The position numbers were made by a program, and so were the translations under genes. Positions 10,801 through 18,869 of a stretch of 63,594 bases of DNA are shown here, in pieces. The stretch is from a virus: positions 1 to 63,594 of the IMG/VR virus record IMGVR_UViG_3300035212_000241; one strand, written 5' to 3'. The notes under the pieces are model-generated. The model made no database searches, was not told the origin of the DNA, and was given only the letters and a program-made list of their open reading frames with translations. Positions within the stretch are counted from its first letter, which is position 1. Each line of letters starts with the position of its first letter.

Positions 10801-12541
10801 CTTTAACTGCTTCTCCTTTGGCAATGGTGCTGAGAGCTACAAGATTAGAGACTCACTAGTGGGCAGAGACTTCAATCTAGGTAACCGTGTTACCACAGTA
10901 GCAGCGCAAGACTACAAAGAGTCAAGACGCTTTGCTGACATCACATACTCAGGTGTGTACAACCCTGAGACCAATGTAAATAAGCTCAATGAGTTCAACT
11001 ATGCCCTACTAAACTATAAGAACCTTGAGCTGTCATTTGGCGCTGTCTATATCTTAGATGGGCGTGAGACTGATGTATTGGTACTACAGGAGGACAGAGT
11101 TTCTTATGTCCTTGCCGGCAAGAACCTACTATCTGATGCCGCAGCAGGCGGTGCCATCACGTCAGTACCTGAGGTGCTTGGAACGCAGATAGCGAGAACA
11201 GAGAAGTATGGCATCAGCTTCAATCCTGAGAGCTACATCCAGTGGGGCTATGACCGATTCTTTACAGATGCTAAGCGTGGTGCTGTCCTACAGCTCAAAG
11301 GCAACTCATACTCAAATGAGCAGATAGTTGTCATCTCGGAGCAGAATATGCGCACATGGTTTAGAGATGAGTTCATCGAGACGTTCAACACACAGAAGCT
11401 CGGAGGCTTTGACCCATATATGAATGAGTATGTCCTGACAATGAACGACCGCAAGCTACCTCAGAAGATTGAGTGCAGTAAGTGTGGCATCACTCAGACG
11501 TTCACATTTGCGCAAGGCGCAGAGGTTAAGACAATAACTGACTACTGCGTAAATCTTGGCCTAGCAATAGGCGATGTAGTAGTGGAATGGAATGTAGTGA
11601 GCATTGACCCTGGAGCAGGCTTTGATGTTATCGCTACTTATGATGGAACGCCATATCCATCAGGCTCACAGACAAGTGCTGGCTCATTGTCATTCTTTAA
11701 GAATACACAGTCACCAAATAATGTTGACATATCTCTTGTAGTAAATGGTAATGCTGTCATCTCAATGACGGTAAAATGCCCTGAGGAGGAGCTAATGACA
11801 TTGATTGAGGTGGTATGGACAAACAATAGTGACGCAGGGCTTGCAACACTCAAGCAGTTTAACTATGTCAATGGTACATACACCTCACCACTACAGTCTA
11901 ACTTCTTCATCTTTGCGTCAGGCACTGCTAACCCATTGGTGTCGTACTACTTAGTAACAAATGGCTTTGAGGGACAAGGGCCGATACCGGTAGCAGGGTC
12001 AACAATGACACTGCGAATTAACGAGACATTCCCTTGGGCGACATTTGTATTTGACCCATTATCTGACAAGTTTAGATACGCTAGGACAAGTGTGCTATAT
12101 GGCAATAATGACATTGATATGCAGGCGTTATTAGCAGCGTCAACAGTTGCTACGCCAATCACTACACCATTAGCAGGTGTTTATGCTGCTGACTTTATAG
12201 TACCACCAAGCGCAAGCGGTCAGTACCTGTACATCATTTGGGACCTAAGACAGCAGTATGGCGCACAGTTATGCTATGGTGAGACTATTGAAGAGGTGTG
12301 CTGCGAATGCATACCATGTACAGAGGAGTGTTCGTCATATATGTTCTTAAATCCGGTGGAGGCAATAGGTAATGCAACGGTAGAGTTCCCATTAGGAACT
12401 TGCTTCTCGCCTGAGACATTCACTCAAGTAATAGAGCCAGGTGAAAGCTTTAGCTTCTGCCTACAGAATATAAAAGATAATTACATAATAATGGATGGCA
12501 ATCCTGTCGTGTACATGGAGAGCTGTTATTGCGGAGGATAA
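7850..12541 (+). CDS. Large tail-hub (muzzle/stabilisation-type) protein
   Basis: This 1563-residue beta-rich protein is the largest tail component. Its N-terminus (residues 1-50: NFVAGRMNKTFDERVVPEGE, then a segment with YIDAMNVRM) is the pattern of phage tail stabilisation and muzzle proteins in podoviruses of Bacteroidota. It probably closes the tail tube. A cysteine cluster (CCxCxxC type) lies near residues 1475-1492. The middle third (about 9000-10650) is visibly more A/T-rich than the flanks, consistent with a variable or exchanged receptor-facing segment. The start overlaps the preceding stop. Confidence 0.7.
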   Translation: MANFSRNFVAGRMNKTFDERVVPEGEYIDAMNVRMGSTEKSEAGVIENTNGNLPLTALEYTGKPLSPFARCIGAIEDSARETIYWFVHDSQFGSNTGKLDLIVSYNVVTQVIIYHVISVDNGGGVDTTLNFNEQYLITGVNLIEDLLYWTDDYNPPRFINVKTGYANPDGAGIDYNGQPDLLYETIQVIKKPPTAAPTITLVELSDQSNFLQDRFICFAYRYQYANGQYSVTSQWTEIAFFPNDFQFSPDSYLNEGMINRYNGVNVFFNTGGPLVIGIDLLFKEATANVIKVIEKYNKQDVGWLDNVTQSYLFSNSKIYTILPESELLRLYDNVPRLAKAQTIMGNRLMYGNYVDGYDLIDANGHPTNFDYSTQLVVEEIIPELIPTVTYSNGNYTINGPVTINDCVLNIDLSGVSLKQGNTLIIDATLEGVYSTNLPPITPPYGFVDISFSFVLPADYTSVYQMASSAEFQDAIGTVLNIKPIYNPIPGGDTSCDGYTMTDAVNCVVNNTFGVLQKYEGGINGPLEPIAITASPSSNVISLQFTATRYTQLFSNPSFNNNYIYYRITTAVVSVQSVNSNIKKSLHSNRDYEIGIVYMDEYLRASPANVSLFNNEHVPCRNSQYANSITVTIPPSQVAPYWAKFYKFVCKADQHRYETIYSNIFFLDPLTQETYFLLQGENARKVEEGDRFIVKADSEGPMQQCTYATVLEKESKASGFIPTVMPAPPAGVYMKIKADDFSTEVDPLAVIAPGTRSAMQTAGNTCPKLSYPMGIPDPAIPGQFIDYDVPAGSIIIFDISFIRDGYGDNPCETRRYLFKKQYVAANSYTNMYDWFINDNIAATLNDGIATVGTTTGSGGPGLIDNQFIPGITSPLSSCSLGTNYWKFYRIPSSQLLTLQMSGTLPCTGANTKKRQSKVIANIQVFRAVENIIFETEPTDTLPDVFFENELSFPIDANGNHLSNGLLGDQSQDIALGVPGIIQTGFFNCFSFGNGAESYKIRDSLVGRDFNLGNRVTTVAAQDYKESRRFADITYSGVYNPETNVNKLNEFNYALLNYKNLELSFGAVYILDGRETDVLVLQEDRVSYVLAGKNLLSDAAAGGAITSVPEVLGTQIARTEKYGISFNPESYIQWGYDRFFTDAKRGAVLQLKGNSYSNEQIVVISEQNMRTWFRDEFIETFNTQKLGGFDPYMNEYVLTMNDRKLPQKIECSKCGITQTFTFAQGAEVKTITDYCVNLGLAIGDVVVEWNVVSIDPGAGFDVIATYDGTPYPSGSQTSAGSLSFFKNTQSPNNVDISLVVNGNAVISMTVKCPEEELMTLIEVVWTNNSDAGLATLKQFNYVNGTYTSPLQSNFFIFASGTANPLVSYYLVTNGFEGQGPIPVAGSTMTLRINETFPWATFVFDPLSDKFRYARTSVLYGNNDIDMQALLAASTVATPITTPLAGVYAADFIVPPSASGQYLYIIWDLRQQYGAQLCYGETIEEVCCECIPCTEECSSYMFLNPVEAIGNATVEFPLGTCFSPETFTQVIEPGESFSFCLQNIKDNYIIMDGNPVVYMESCYCGG

Positions 12542-12544
12542 ACT

Positions 12545-13477
12545 ATGCCAACTCAACAGACATTTTTCTTAAACGGACCAACACTGTCATCTGCTACCAC
12601 AGTATTCTTGGATAGCGGTATGACCACCTGCGCACCTGATGGGTACTACTCAGACGGCACAGTGGCAAGACAACAATTCGGATGCGTACTACTACCGGCA
12701 GAGGCTTGCCCTACCTGCGGAACTGAATGTAAGGGAGCAGTAGAGGCTCCATCGCTACAAGGGATTTACACCATCACATTTGACGCTGGGGATACACCAG
12801 CGTCAGTAGGGGCTGTTATAATCACCATAGCTGTCAATAGCACGGTTAATGGCATAAAGGTTGACTATGACTCAATGAGCTATAATCAACTAAGCTCTCA
12901 AGCCTTCGGGCTACTTGCAGGTACACCAAGTACGGCATACACATACATAGGTGATATACCTAATGACTGTATTGTCGTTGGTACTCCTGTAACACTTAAC
13001 CTGTATGCTTGGGACGAGACTACCTATATCCCTGTTGGAACATCTAGCGTCACGGTATCTGCCGGTGAGATACAGTTGACAGCAGGCAACCCTGACCTAT
13101 GCGTAATGGTGATACCAAAGACAAATGCTGCCGAGCAATATGTCAACGTGACAATCGTAGGGATATGCCCTGACTCTGAGGCTATAGTTGGTATATCATG
13201 CCCACTGAAGCTTCCGGCATTCTTAGGCACTGTTGGTGTAGCTGAGGTGTTTCCTGAGTGGTTCTGCAACTTCCCCTATAATGTCACCTACTATGTCGTG
13301 CCGGTCAATGGTGATGGCATAACACTTGGTCTGTATGACTGGGTGTTCAGTGACATCAACGGAGCGAATGTGCTACCTGATGGCTACTACCGAGCATTAA
13401 ACGTACCGGCACCATACGACACCTTTGAGGTGCAGGACGGTATCATCATAGCATTCCATTCATATTGCGCAGCGTAA
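12545..13477 (+). CDS. Tail-hub-associated beta-rich protein
   Basis: This 310-residue protein is rich in Thr, Val, Gly and Pro with a small cysteine cluster (CPTCGTEC, near residues 55-62). It starts 3 nt after the large tail-hub gene, which itself ends in a cysteine-rich segment. It is probably part of the same tail assembly. No enzymatic motif is visible. Confidence 0.6.
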   Translation: MPTQQTFFLNGPTLSSATTVFLDSGMTTCAPDGYYSDGTVARQQFGCVLLPAEACPTCGTECKGAVEAPSLQGIYTITFDAGDTPASVGAVIITIAVNSTVNGIKVDYDSMSYNQLSSQAFGLLAGTPSTAYTYIGDIPNDCIVVGTPVTLNLYAWDETTYIPVGTSSVTVSAGEIQLTAGNPDLCVMVIPKTNAAEQYVNVTIVGICPDSEAIVGISCPLKLPAFLGTVGVAEVFPEWFCNFPYNVTYYVVPVNGDGITLGLYDWVFSDINGANVLPDGYYRALNVPAPYDTFEVQDGIIIAFHSYCAA

Positions 13478-13488
13478 AACAATAAATA

Positions 13489-14319
13489 ATGCCAGCAACA
13501 AACGGTGAGTTTAAGACACTAACATATAGCGAGGGGGTAGCAGGATGGCCTTCATTCTACTCCTATAATCCTGACTGGATGATAGGGATGAACCAATACT
13601 TCTATACCTTTAAAGGTGGCAACCTATACAGGCATAATGTCAACTCTTTGAAGAATACGTTCTATAATCAGTGGTGGGTATTAGTAGGAGACCCTAATAG
13701 CGCATTTACGCCAACAAAGATGCACAGCGTATTCAATACAGCACCGCTTGAGAATAAGCTCTTCAAGACGCTAAACCTTGAGGGTGACGCAGCATGGGAC
13801 GCTGAGCTATTGACAGATATACAGCAGAGCGGATTTATTGACGATAAATGGTTCGAGAAGAAGGAACAGTCGTTTTTCGCCTTTGTCAGAAACAACAGCA
13901 CTGGTGAGATTGCTATTCGAAGTACTAATGGTATAGGAGCTAGCTACCAGGTAAACTTGGCAGGTGACACCATTGACTTCTCAATAACACCACTTGTTGA
14001 CCTTGGCACAATAATGAGCATAGGCGACTATCTGTACTTTATGATACCACCATATCCATCGACATATTTACTAGCCGGAGAGATAACGCAAATCAACAGG
14101 AACTACAAGCTCGGCATAAACCAAATAGTGATAGATATTACAATCCCAGGGACTACGCCAATACCGATTCAAAACGCTTATTTCCTATATACAAAGAACT
14201 CAGTAGCTGAGTCGCATGGGGTGCTTGGGCACTATTGTGAGTTTATCCTTACAAATAGTTCAACGAGTAAGATAGAATTATTTGCTGTAGAATCTGAAGT
14301 TATGAAAAGTTTTCCCTAA
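13489..14319 (+). CDS. Tail-hub (muzzle C-terminal-like) protein
   Basis: This 276-residue protein contains, near residues 18-48, GWPSFYSYNPDWM followed by NQYFYTFKGGNLYRHN. That block resembles one I associate with the C-terminal part of muzzle/stabilisation proteins in crAss-like phages. Here it is a separate gene two genes after the main tail-hub protein, so the muzzle seems to be split over several polypeptides. The comparison is from memory of the family pattern and should be tested by structure prediction. Confidence 0.55.
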   Translation: MPATNGEFKTLTYSEGVAGWPSFYSYNPDWMIGMNQYFYTFKGGNLYRHNVNSLKNTFYNQWWVLVGDPNSAFTPTKMHSVFNTAPLENKLFKTLNLEGDAAWDAELLTDIQQSGFIDDKWFEKKEQSFFAFVRNNSTGEIAIRSTNGIGASYQVNLAGDTIDFSITPLVDLGTIMSIGDYLYFMIPPYPSTYLLAGEITQINRNYKLGINQIVIDITIPGTTPIPIQNAYFLYTKNSVAESHGVLGHYCEFILTNSSTSKIELFAVESEVMKSFP

Positions 14320-14327
14320 TTTTGTGA

Positions 14328-14735
14328 ATGCTTAATATAAGACCATTGACATATGAGGACTATGACGACACCCTAAAGGAGTGGTGGGCAGATTGGGGAT
14401 GGACAGCTCCGACAAGAGATTTCCTACCTGATGATGGTGAAGGTGGCTTAATGGTATTAGATGGGGACGTGCCGGTATGTGCAGGGTATATGTACGCAAC
14501 AAACTCAAGAGTGGCATGGGTTGACTGGATAATCTCAAACAAAGAGTATCGAAAAAAGCCACAGAGGAGCGAAGCAATAAGTATGCTGATAGCGACACTG
14601 ACCGAGATAAGCAAAAACACAGGATTTAAATATTGTTACGCATTGATTAAACACCAAAGTCTTATTGAGACATACAAAGAGCTAGGCTATACCAAAGGCG
14701 ATGAGTATGTCGGTGAGATGATAAAAATTATATAA
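14328..14735 (+). CDS. GNAT-like acetyltransferase
   Basis: This 135-residue protein starts LNIRPLTYEDYDDTL, the usual first strand and helix of GCN5-related N-acetyltransferases. It has a central VAWVDWIISNKEYRKKPQRS segment where the acetyl-CoA loop should be, and a C-terminal strand-helix-strand (residues about 95-135). The Q/RxxGxG/A loop is not canonical, so activity is uncertain. GNAT genes are common in podovirus virion clusters, where the target is unknown. Confidence 0.65.
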   Translation: MLNIRPLTYEDYDDTLKEWWADWGWTAPTRDFLPDDGEGGLMVLDGDVPVCAGYMYATNSRVAWVDWIISNKEYRKKPQRSEAISMLIATLTEISKNTGFKYCYALIKHQSLIETYKELGYTKGDEYVGEMIKII

Positions 14736-14737
14736 CT

Positions 14738-15649
14738 ATGGCAGCAGTAACAGGAGCAGCAATAGGGCTAGCAACGACAGGGATATCAACAGCCATGTCA
14801 TTCACGCAGGCCGCCAAACAACAACAGCTTTACAGACAAGCAAATGCCAAAGCCGAGCAAGCTATGCAAGAGGCTAGAAAGAAGCTTGAGGTGAACTATA
14901 TGGACCAGCTCAGCATCATGAAAGAGCCTTATGAGCTACAAAGACAAGCAATGCTTGTACAAGGCGCACAGTCATTAGAGGCAGCCAGAGAGGCTGACAG
15001 AGGTGCCGCTGCAACAGCAGGCAGGCTACAGGCTATGCAGAACGAGCAACAGCAAGGTATCAGAACAGCAATGGGTCAAGAGCTTATGGCCCTTGAGAAA
15101 TTGTCAGCTGACGAGGAGTCAAGGCTTAGAGACGTAAACGTGCAGCTTGACTTAGGTGAGGTGCAGGGCGCACAACTTGCAGCAGCTGACGCCCAAGAGG
15201 CAAGAGCAGCTGCAATGACTCAAGGCTTTCAGGGCATGGCAGGAATGGCAGGATATGCTGCTGAGATGGTGCCATTATATATGCAGACTAAAGCTAGCAA
15301 GGAATTCGGGGCACAACAAGCTGAGTATAGCAAGAGAGCTGCTGCTGGACAGTTGGGTGCTGAGTATATGATTGACGGTAAGCCAATGACCTATCAGCAG
15401 GCTATACAGAAAAAGTTTGGACTAGATGTAGGAAAGATGAAGCAGGCAGATTTTGAGTCATATATGACAGGCAAGGGTAGGAAATATGTCAAGCAATATG
15501 ACTTGTTTGGATCCACACCTGTTACCCAAACGCAAACTTCACAGCAAAGCATAAATCCTTTTGTCCCATTTTCTCAGATTCAAACTTATCCTGGGTCTGG
15601 TGTTTTGCTAGCACCAACATTTAATTATGGTAAATACGATAATGAATAA
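14738..15649 (+). CDS. Internal virion protein (helical, Ala/Gln-rich)
   Basis: This 303-residue protein has a hydrophobic Ala/Gly-rich N-terminus (residues 1-22) followed by long Ala/Gln/Glu-rich helices to about residue 165. The composition resembles internal core proteins ejected with DNA, such as those at the T7 gp14 position. It lies 2 nt after the GNAT gene and overlaps the next start (TAATG). Confidence 0.6.
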   Translation: MAAVTGAAIGLATTGISTAMSFTQAAKQQQLYRQANAKAEQAMQEARKKLEVNYMDQLSIMKEPYELQRQAMLVQGAQSLEAAREADRGAAATAGRLQAMQNEQQQGIRTAMGQELMALEKLSADEESRLRDVNVQLDLGEVQGAQLAAADAQEARAAAMTQGFQGMAGMAGYAAEMVPLYMQTKASKEFGAQQAEYSKRAAAGQLGAEYMIDGKPMTYQQAIQKKFGLDVGKMKQADFESYMTGKGRKYVKQYDLFGSTPVTQTQTSQQSINPFVPFSQIQTYPGSGVLLAPTFNYGKYDNE

Positions 15650-17112
15650 TGGACGAAGAGCTTATCGACTATCTATTTGAGACTTCAAGAAAGGAAGGAT
15701 TTAAAAAGAACAGAGAAGATTTTGTAAAATATCTTCAATCTGATGATGAGCTATTTGACTACTTATATGGTAAAGCGCAAAAAGAAGGATACAAAAAGGA
15801 CAAGTCTCACTTTGCAGGATTAGTTGGCAGAACATCGACAGCTGCTCCTGTAGCTACTACTGAGCCTGCTAAGACCGAGGTTGCAACTACTACACCTGTT
15901 GCTGAAACGAAGCCAACAGTTACTCCTGAGCCTGAGAAGATGCAGGTGAGAAGCGTAGAGCCTACACCTACTAAGGAGGAGCCAATGACTGCCGAGAAGA
16001 AAGAGATTGTTAAAAGTGACATTGAGAGCCAACTCCTTCCTGTTACTAAGAAGACTGAGGTGAAAGCTATCGAGACACCAAGTGACAAGATGGTCATCAA
16101 GTCAGAGACGAAAGCGGAGGCGAAGCCAACAGAGGTAGCAAAGATGGAAGTGAAGGAGATGAAGTCTGAGCAGCCTAAGATGAAAGTAAAAGGTAAGCTC
16201 AAGCCGGAGCCAATAAAGATAGAGACGATAAAAGTGGAGAGCGAGAAAGGTCCGACAACGGTAGAGGTGCCTAGTTTTGCTGTTCCTGAGCCAAGAAAGA
16301 AATATAAGCCTTATGGAGAAAAAGGTCCTGACGTGTACTACTCTGAAGAGTATGACCAATATATCATTAAGGAGGGAGACAACAGAACAGTAGCTAAAAA
16401 AGGCTCAGGCAAGTACGAAGAGATTGACAAAAAGATTGGTGAAACAGTAAAAAGCGTAAAAGAAGGAGAAGGTAAATGTGACCCAGAAAAAGGTGGGTCT
16501 TGCTCTGTAAATAACTTAGCGCTAGATAATTATTTGTATTATAATAAAGACGAGTCCGTAAATGGATTCAGAACAGCTTATGAATCATCTTTAATAGAAG
16601 AATTAGATAATAGAAAAAAGACCTTTGAAAAAAGAGGAGAGTCTTTATGGAGAATATATAACGATCAATACGAAAATAGTAATAGTAAAACTGACGGAAA
16701 TCTTTTATATGGAGGGGAAGGACCTCCAAAGTCTGATAGATTTATAACATATAAACCTTTTGGGAATGACAAGACTTTAATATATGACAAAGAATCAGGG
16801 ATTATATTTAAGCAATTAGATGACAAAGCTCCGATAGTTGATCTTAGTGGGACTAATCCAGTATATGACGAACAAGGAAATGTGGTAAGAGAGGGTAAAA
16901 ATAAAAAGAAGGTTTATCAAGATTATAAGAATAAAAACCAAAATGAGGGATTAAATGTTTGGCAAGGTTACGAGCTAGACCATCCTGAATACAAAGAACT
17001 GAAGTCAATAATAGAAGGTATAAATTATAAGAAAGAGAAGGGGGCGAAGAATACTTATGTAGCTCCTACTATAAGCACAGGAGTACCTGAATCTGAATGG
17101 CAAAAAAAATAA
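15649..17112 (+). CDS. Internal virion protein with tandem N-terminal motif and Pro/Lys/Glu linker
   Basis: This 487-residue protein begins with two copies of a ~30-residue motif (residues 1-60: DYLFETSRKEGFKK, then DYLYGKAQKEGYKK). A related motif opens the 3463-residue protein two genes downstream. Residues about 65-210 are a low-complexity Thr/Pro/Glu/Lys linker. The C-terminal half is hydrophilic, with a CDPEKGGSC segment near residue 280. It is probably a cargo protein packaged inside the capsid; no catalytic motif is recognised. Confidence 0.6.
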   Translation: MDEELIDYLFETSRKEGFKKNREDFVKYLQSDDELFDYLYGKAQKEGYKKDKSHFAGLVGRTSTAAPVATTEPAKTEVATTTPVAETKPTVTPEPEKMQVRSVEPTPTKEEPMTAEKKEIVKSDIESQLLPVTKKTEVKAIETPSDKMVIKSETKAEAKPTEVAKMEVKEMKSEQPKMKVKGKLKPEPIKIETIKVESEKGPTTVEVPSFAVPEPRKKYKPYGEKGPDVYYSEEYDQYIIKEGDNRTVAKKGSGKYEEIDKKIGETVKSVKEGEGKCDPEKGGSCSVNNLALDNYLYYNKDESVNGFRTAYESSLIEELDNRKKTFEKRGESLWRIYNDQYENSNSKTDGNLLYGGEGPPKSDRFITYKPFGNDKTLIYDKESGIIFKQLDDKAPIVDLSGTNPVYDEQGNVVREGKNKKKVYQDYKNKNQNEGLNVWQGYELDHPEYKELKSIIEGINYKKEKGAKNTYVAPTISTGVPESEWQKK

Positions 17113-17123
17113 AATAAAAGCAT

Positions 17124-18866
17124 ATGGCTACATATTTTGGTTACGTTGAAAGGGAAGCTGACAGTTATATAAACTGGGCTGATGTCGGCAGGAATATGTC
17201 TGCCACAATTGACAATATTCAAAGAGTAAGAGACGAAAAGAAAGCCCTCATCGAGAAAGCTTATCGCGAGGACCTTGACTATATTCAAGCAATACCATCA
17301 GGCGAGCATAAGACACTCCGTGATTGGAGCATAGGCTTTGGCAATGATGCTGCCGAGAACCTAAAGCTCAAGTATAATATGCTCAAGCAAGGCAAGTCAT
17401 CAGTAAGGGACTTCACCTCATTCCGTGAAAATATCACCAATGATACTGAGAGCTTATACACAACCATAAACAACATACAGACTGTCTATAAGGAAAAGAT
17501 GGACAGATTTAAAAATGACGAGAATATGGATTTAGAGCTTCTCGACATGGCACAGCTTGAGAGGTTTGGCAATCTATCAGATACTCAGTCATTTATAAAT
17601 GGACTAACAGGGGCAGTTGGTATTGGATTAACTGAAGAGACAACTGTAGATGGCAAGAAAGTAAGGTCGTTAAAAAAAGGTGACGATGCTTATCTTACAG
17701 TGCAACAGCTTGTTGCTGCTGTAAATAGAAAATATGACAACTATGATGTTATACCGGATATAGCTAAATGGGTTGAGGGATTTGGTGAAAAGATTAAATC
17801 ATTGAGACAATTTGGTTCTGAGATAAAAGCAGGGTCAATCATTGAGGTAATGGACATAACCAATGATGAGTTAATGAAACAAGCAACAGCTCTTGGATAT
17901 ACAGAAGACCAAATAGCCCAAATACAAAAGAGTATTGATGACTTTAAAAAGGCAGAGGATTTATATTTAAAAGGATTGATGGTTGATAACCCATACCATA
18001 CACTTGCAACACTAAACAAAAAACTTAACTACCAACCTACATTTAGCAAAGAAGAAGCTGACAAAGATCCTAATAAAGTTTACTGCGAAAGAGATGGCTC
18101 AGGTGCTGCTATTCCAAAGTTTACTAAGGATCAAGAGACGGCTGTATTTGACTACATGAAAGGTCAGGCAAGATTGATGTATGACGAAAAGGTAAAGCTG
18201 AATATGTACAATGAGCCAACGCCACCAAGACCTGGTACAGGAGGTAGATTTGATGAAGGAGCTAACAGATATGCAGGAGAGCAAAAGTCAAAGGCAGAAG
18301 TAGCTGATAAGATATTAAATTTAAAAGTAGGTGATGAAAGTGAAAAAGAATCCTCTATCAATTACATAACAGGCTTAAAAGGAGTAAACCAAAATAAAAC
18401 AAAGTATGACCCATTGACTGGTACTTTGGAAGTTTATTCATCTGATCCAGATAAACCAGCGCCTTTTGTGTATCAATTTGAAGATTTATATGATAAAAAC
18501 AATAAATTGATAAGAAAGAAAACTAATATGTCTAATGAAGATTTTGTTTTCCAATTATTAAGTATTGCTTATCCTGACTTAGAAGAAGAGTATTCAGATT
18601 ACTTATCTACAGTTAATAAAGAAAAACAAGAAAATCCAAATATACCAACAAGCAAAGATATAAGGGATGTAGAAAAAAAGATAGCAGAATTAAAAAAGAA
18701 AAATGATGAGACGATTCCACAAGGGATGTATGATTATGATATAGAAGCAGAAGAAGATAGGTTAGAAAAGTTAAGAGAAAAACAAGCAGCTCAAGTTAAA
18801 AGACAAGGGCAAGGCGGTACACAAGGCGGTCTTAATGCTACTCAAAAGAAAAAAGATAAAAAATAA
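17124..18866 (+). CDS. Helical internal virion protein
   Basis: This 580-residue, mostly alpha-helical charged protein (MATYFGYVEREADSYINWAD) has a Lys/Glu coiled-coil segment near the C-terminus (about residues 510-560). Position between two other internal-protein genes suggests a core or ejection protein. No enzyme motif is visible. Confidence 0.6.
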   Translation: MATYFGYVEREADSYINWADVGRNMSATIDNIQRVRDEKKALIEKAYREDLDYIQAIPSGEHKTLRDWSIGFGNDAAENLKLKYNMLKQGKSSVRDFTSFRENITNDTESLYTTINNIQTVYKEKMDRFKNDENMDLELLDMAQLERFGNLSDTQSFINGLTGAVGIGLTEETTVDGKKVRSLKKGDDAYLTVQQLVAAVNRKYDNYDVIPDIAKWVEGFGEKIKSLRQFGSEIKAGSIIEVMDITNDELMKQATALGYTEDQIAQIQKSIDDFKKAEDLYLKGLMVDNPYHTLATLNKKLNYQPTFSKEEADKDPNKVYCERDGSGAAIPKFTKDQETAVFDYMKGQARLMYDEKVKLNMYNEPTPPRPGTGGRFDEGANRYAGEQKSKAEVADKILNLKVGDESEKESSINYITGLKGVNQNKTKYDPLTGTLEVYSSDPDKPAPFVYQFEDLYDKNNKLIRKKTNMSNEDFVFQLLSIAYPDLEEEYSDYLSTVNKEKQENPNIPTSKDIRDVEKKIAELKKKNDETIPQGMYDYDIEAEEDRLEKLREKQAAQVKRQGQGGTQGGLNATQKKKDKK

Positions 18867-18869
18867 ATT

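Noticed and set aside
14317-14324. TAATTTTG promoter box before the GNAT gene
   Set aside because: It matches TAnnTTTG but ends only 3 nt before the ATG and overlaps the previous stop, which would give a leaderless transcript; probably chance.
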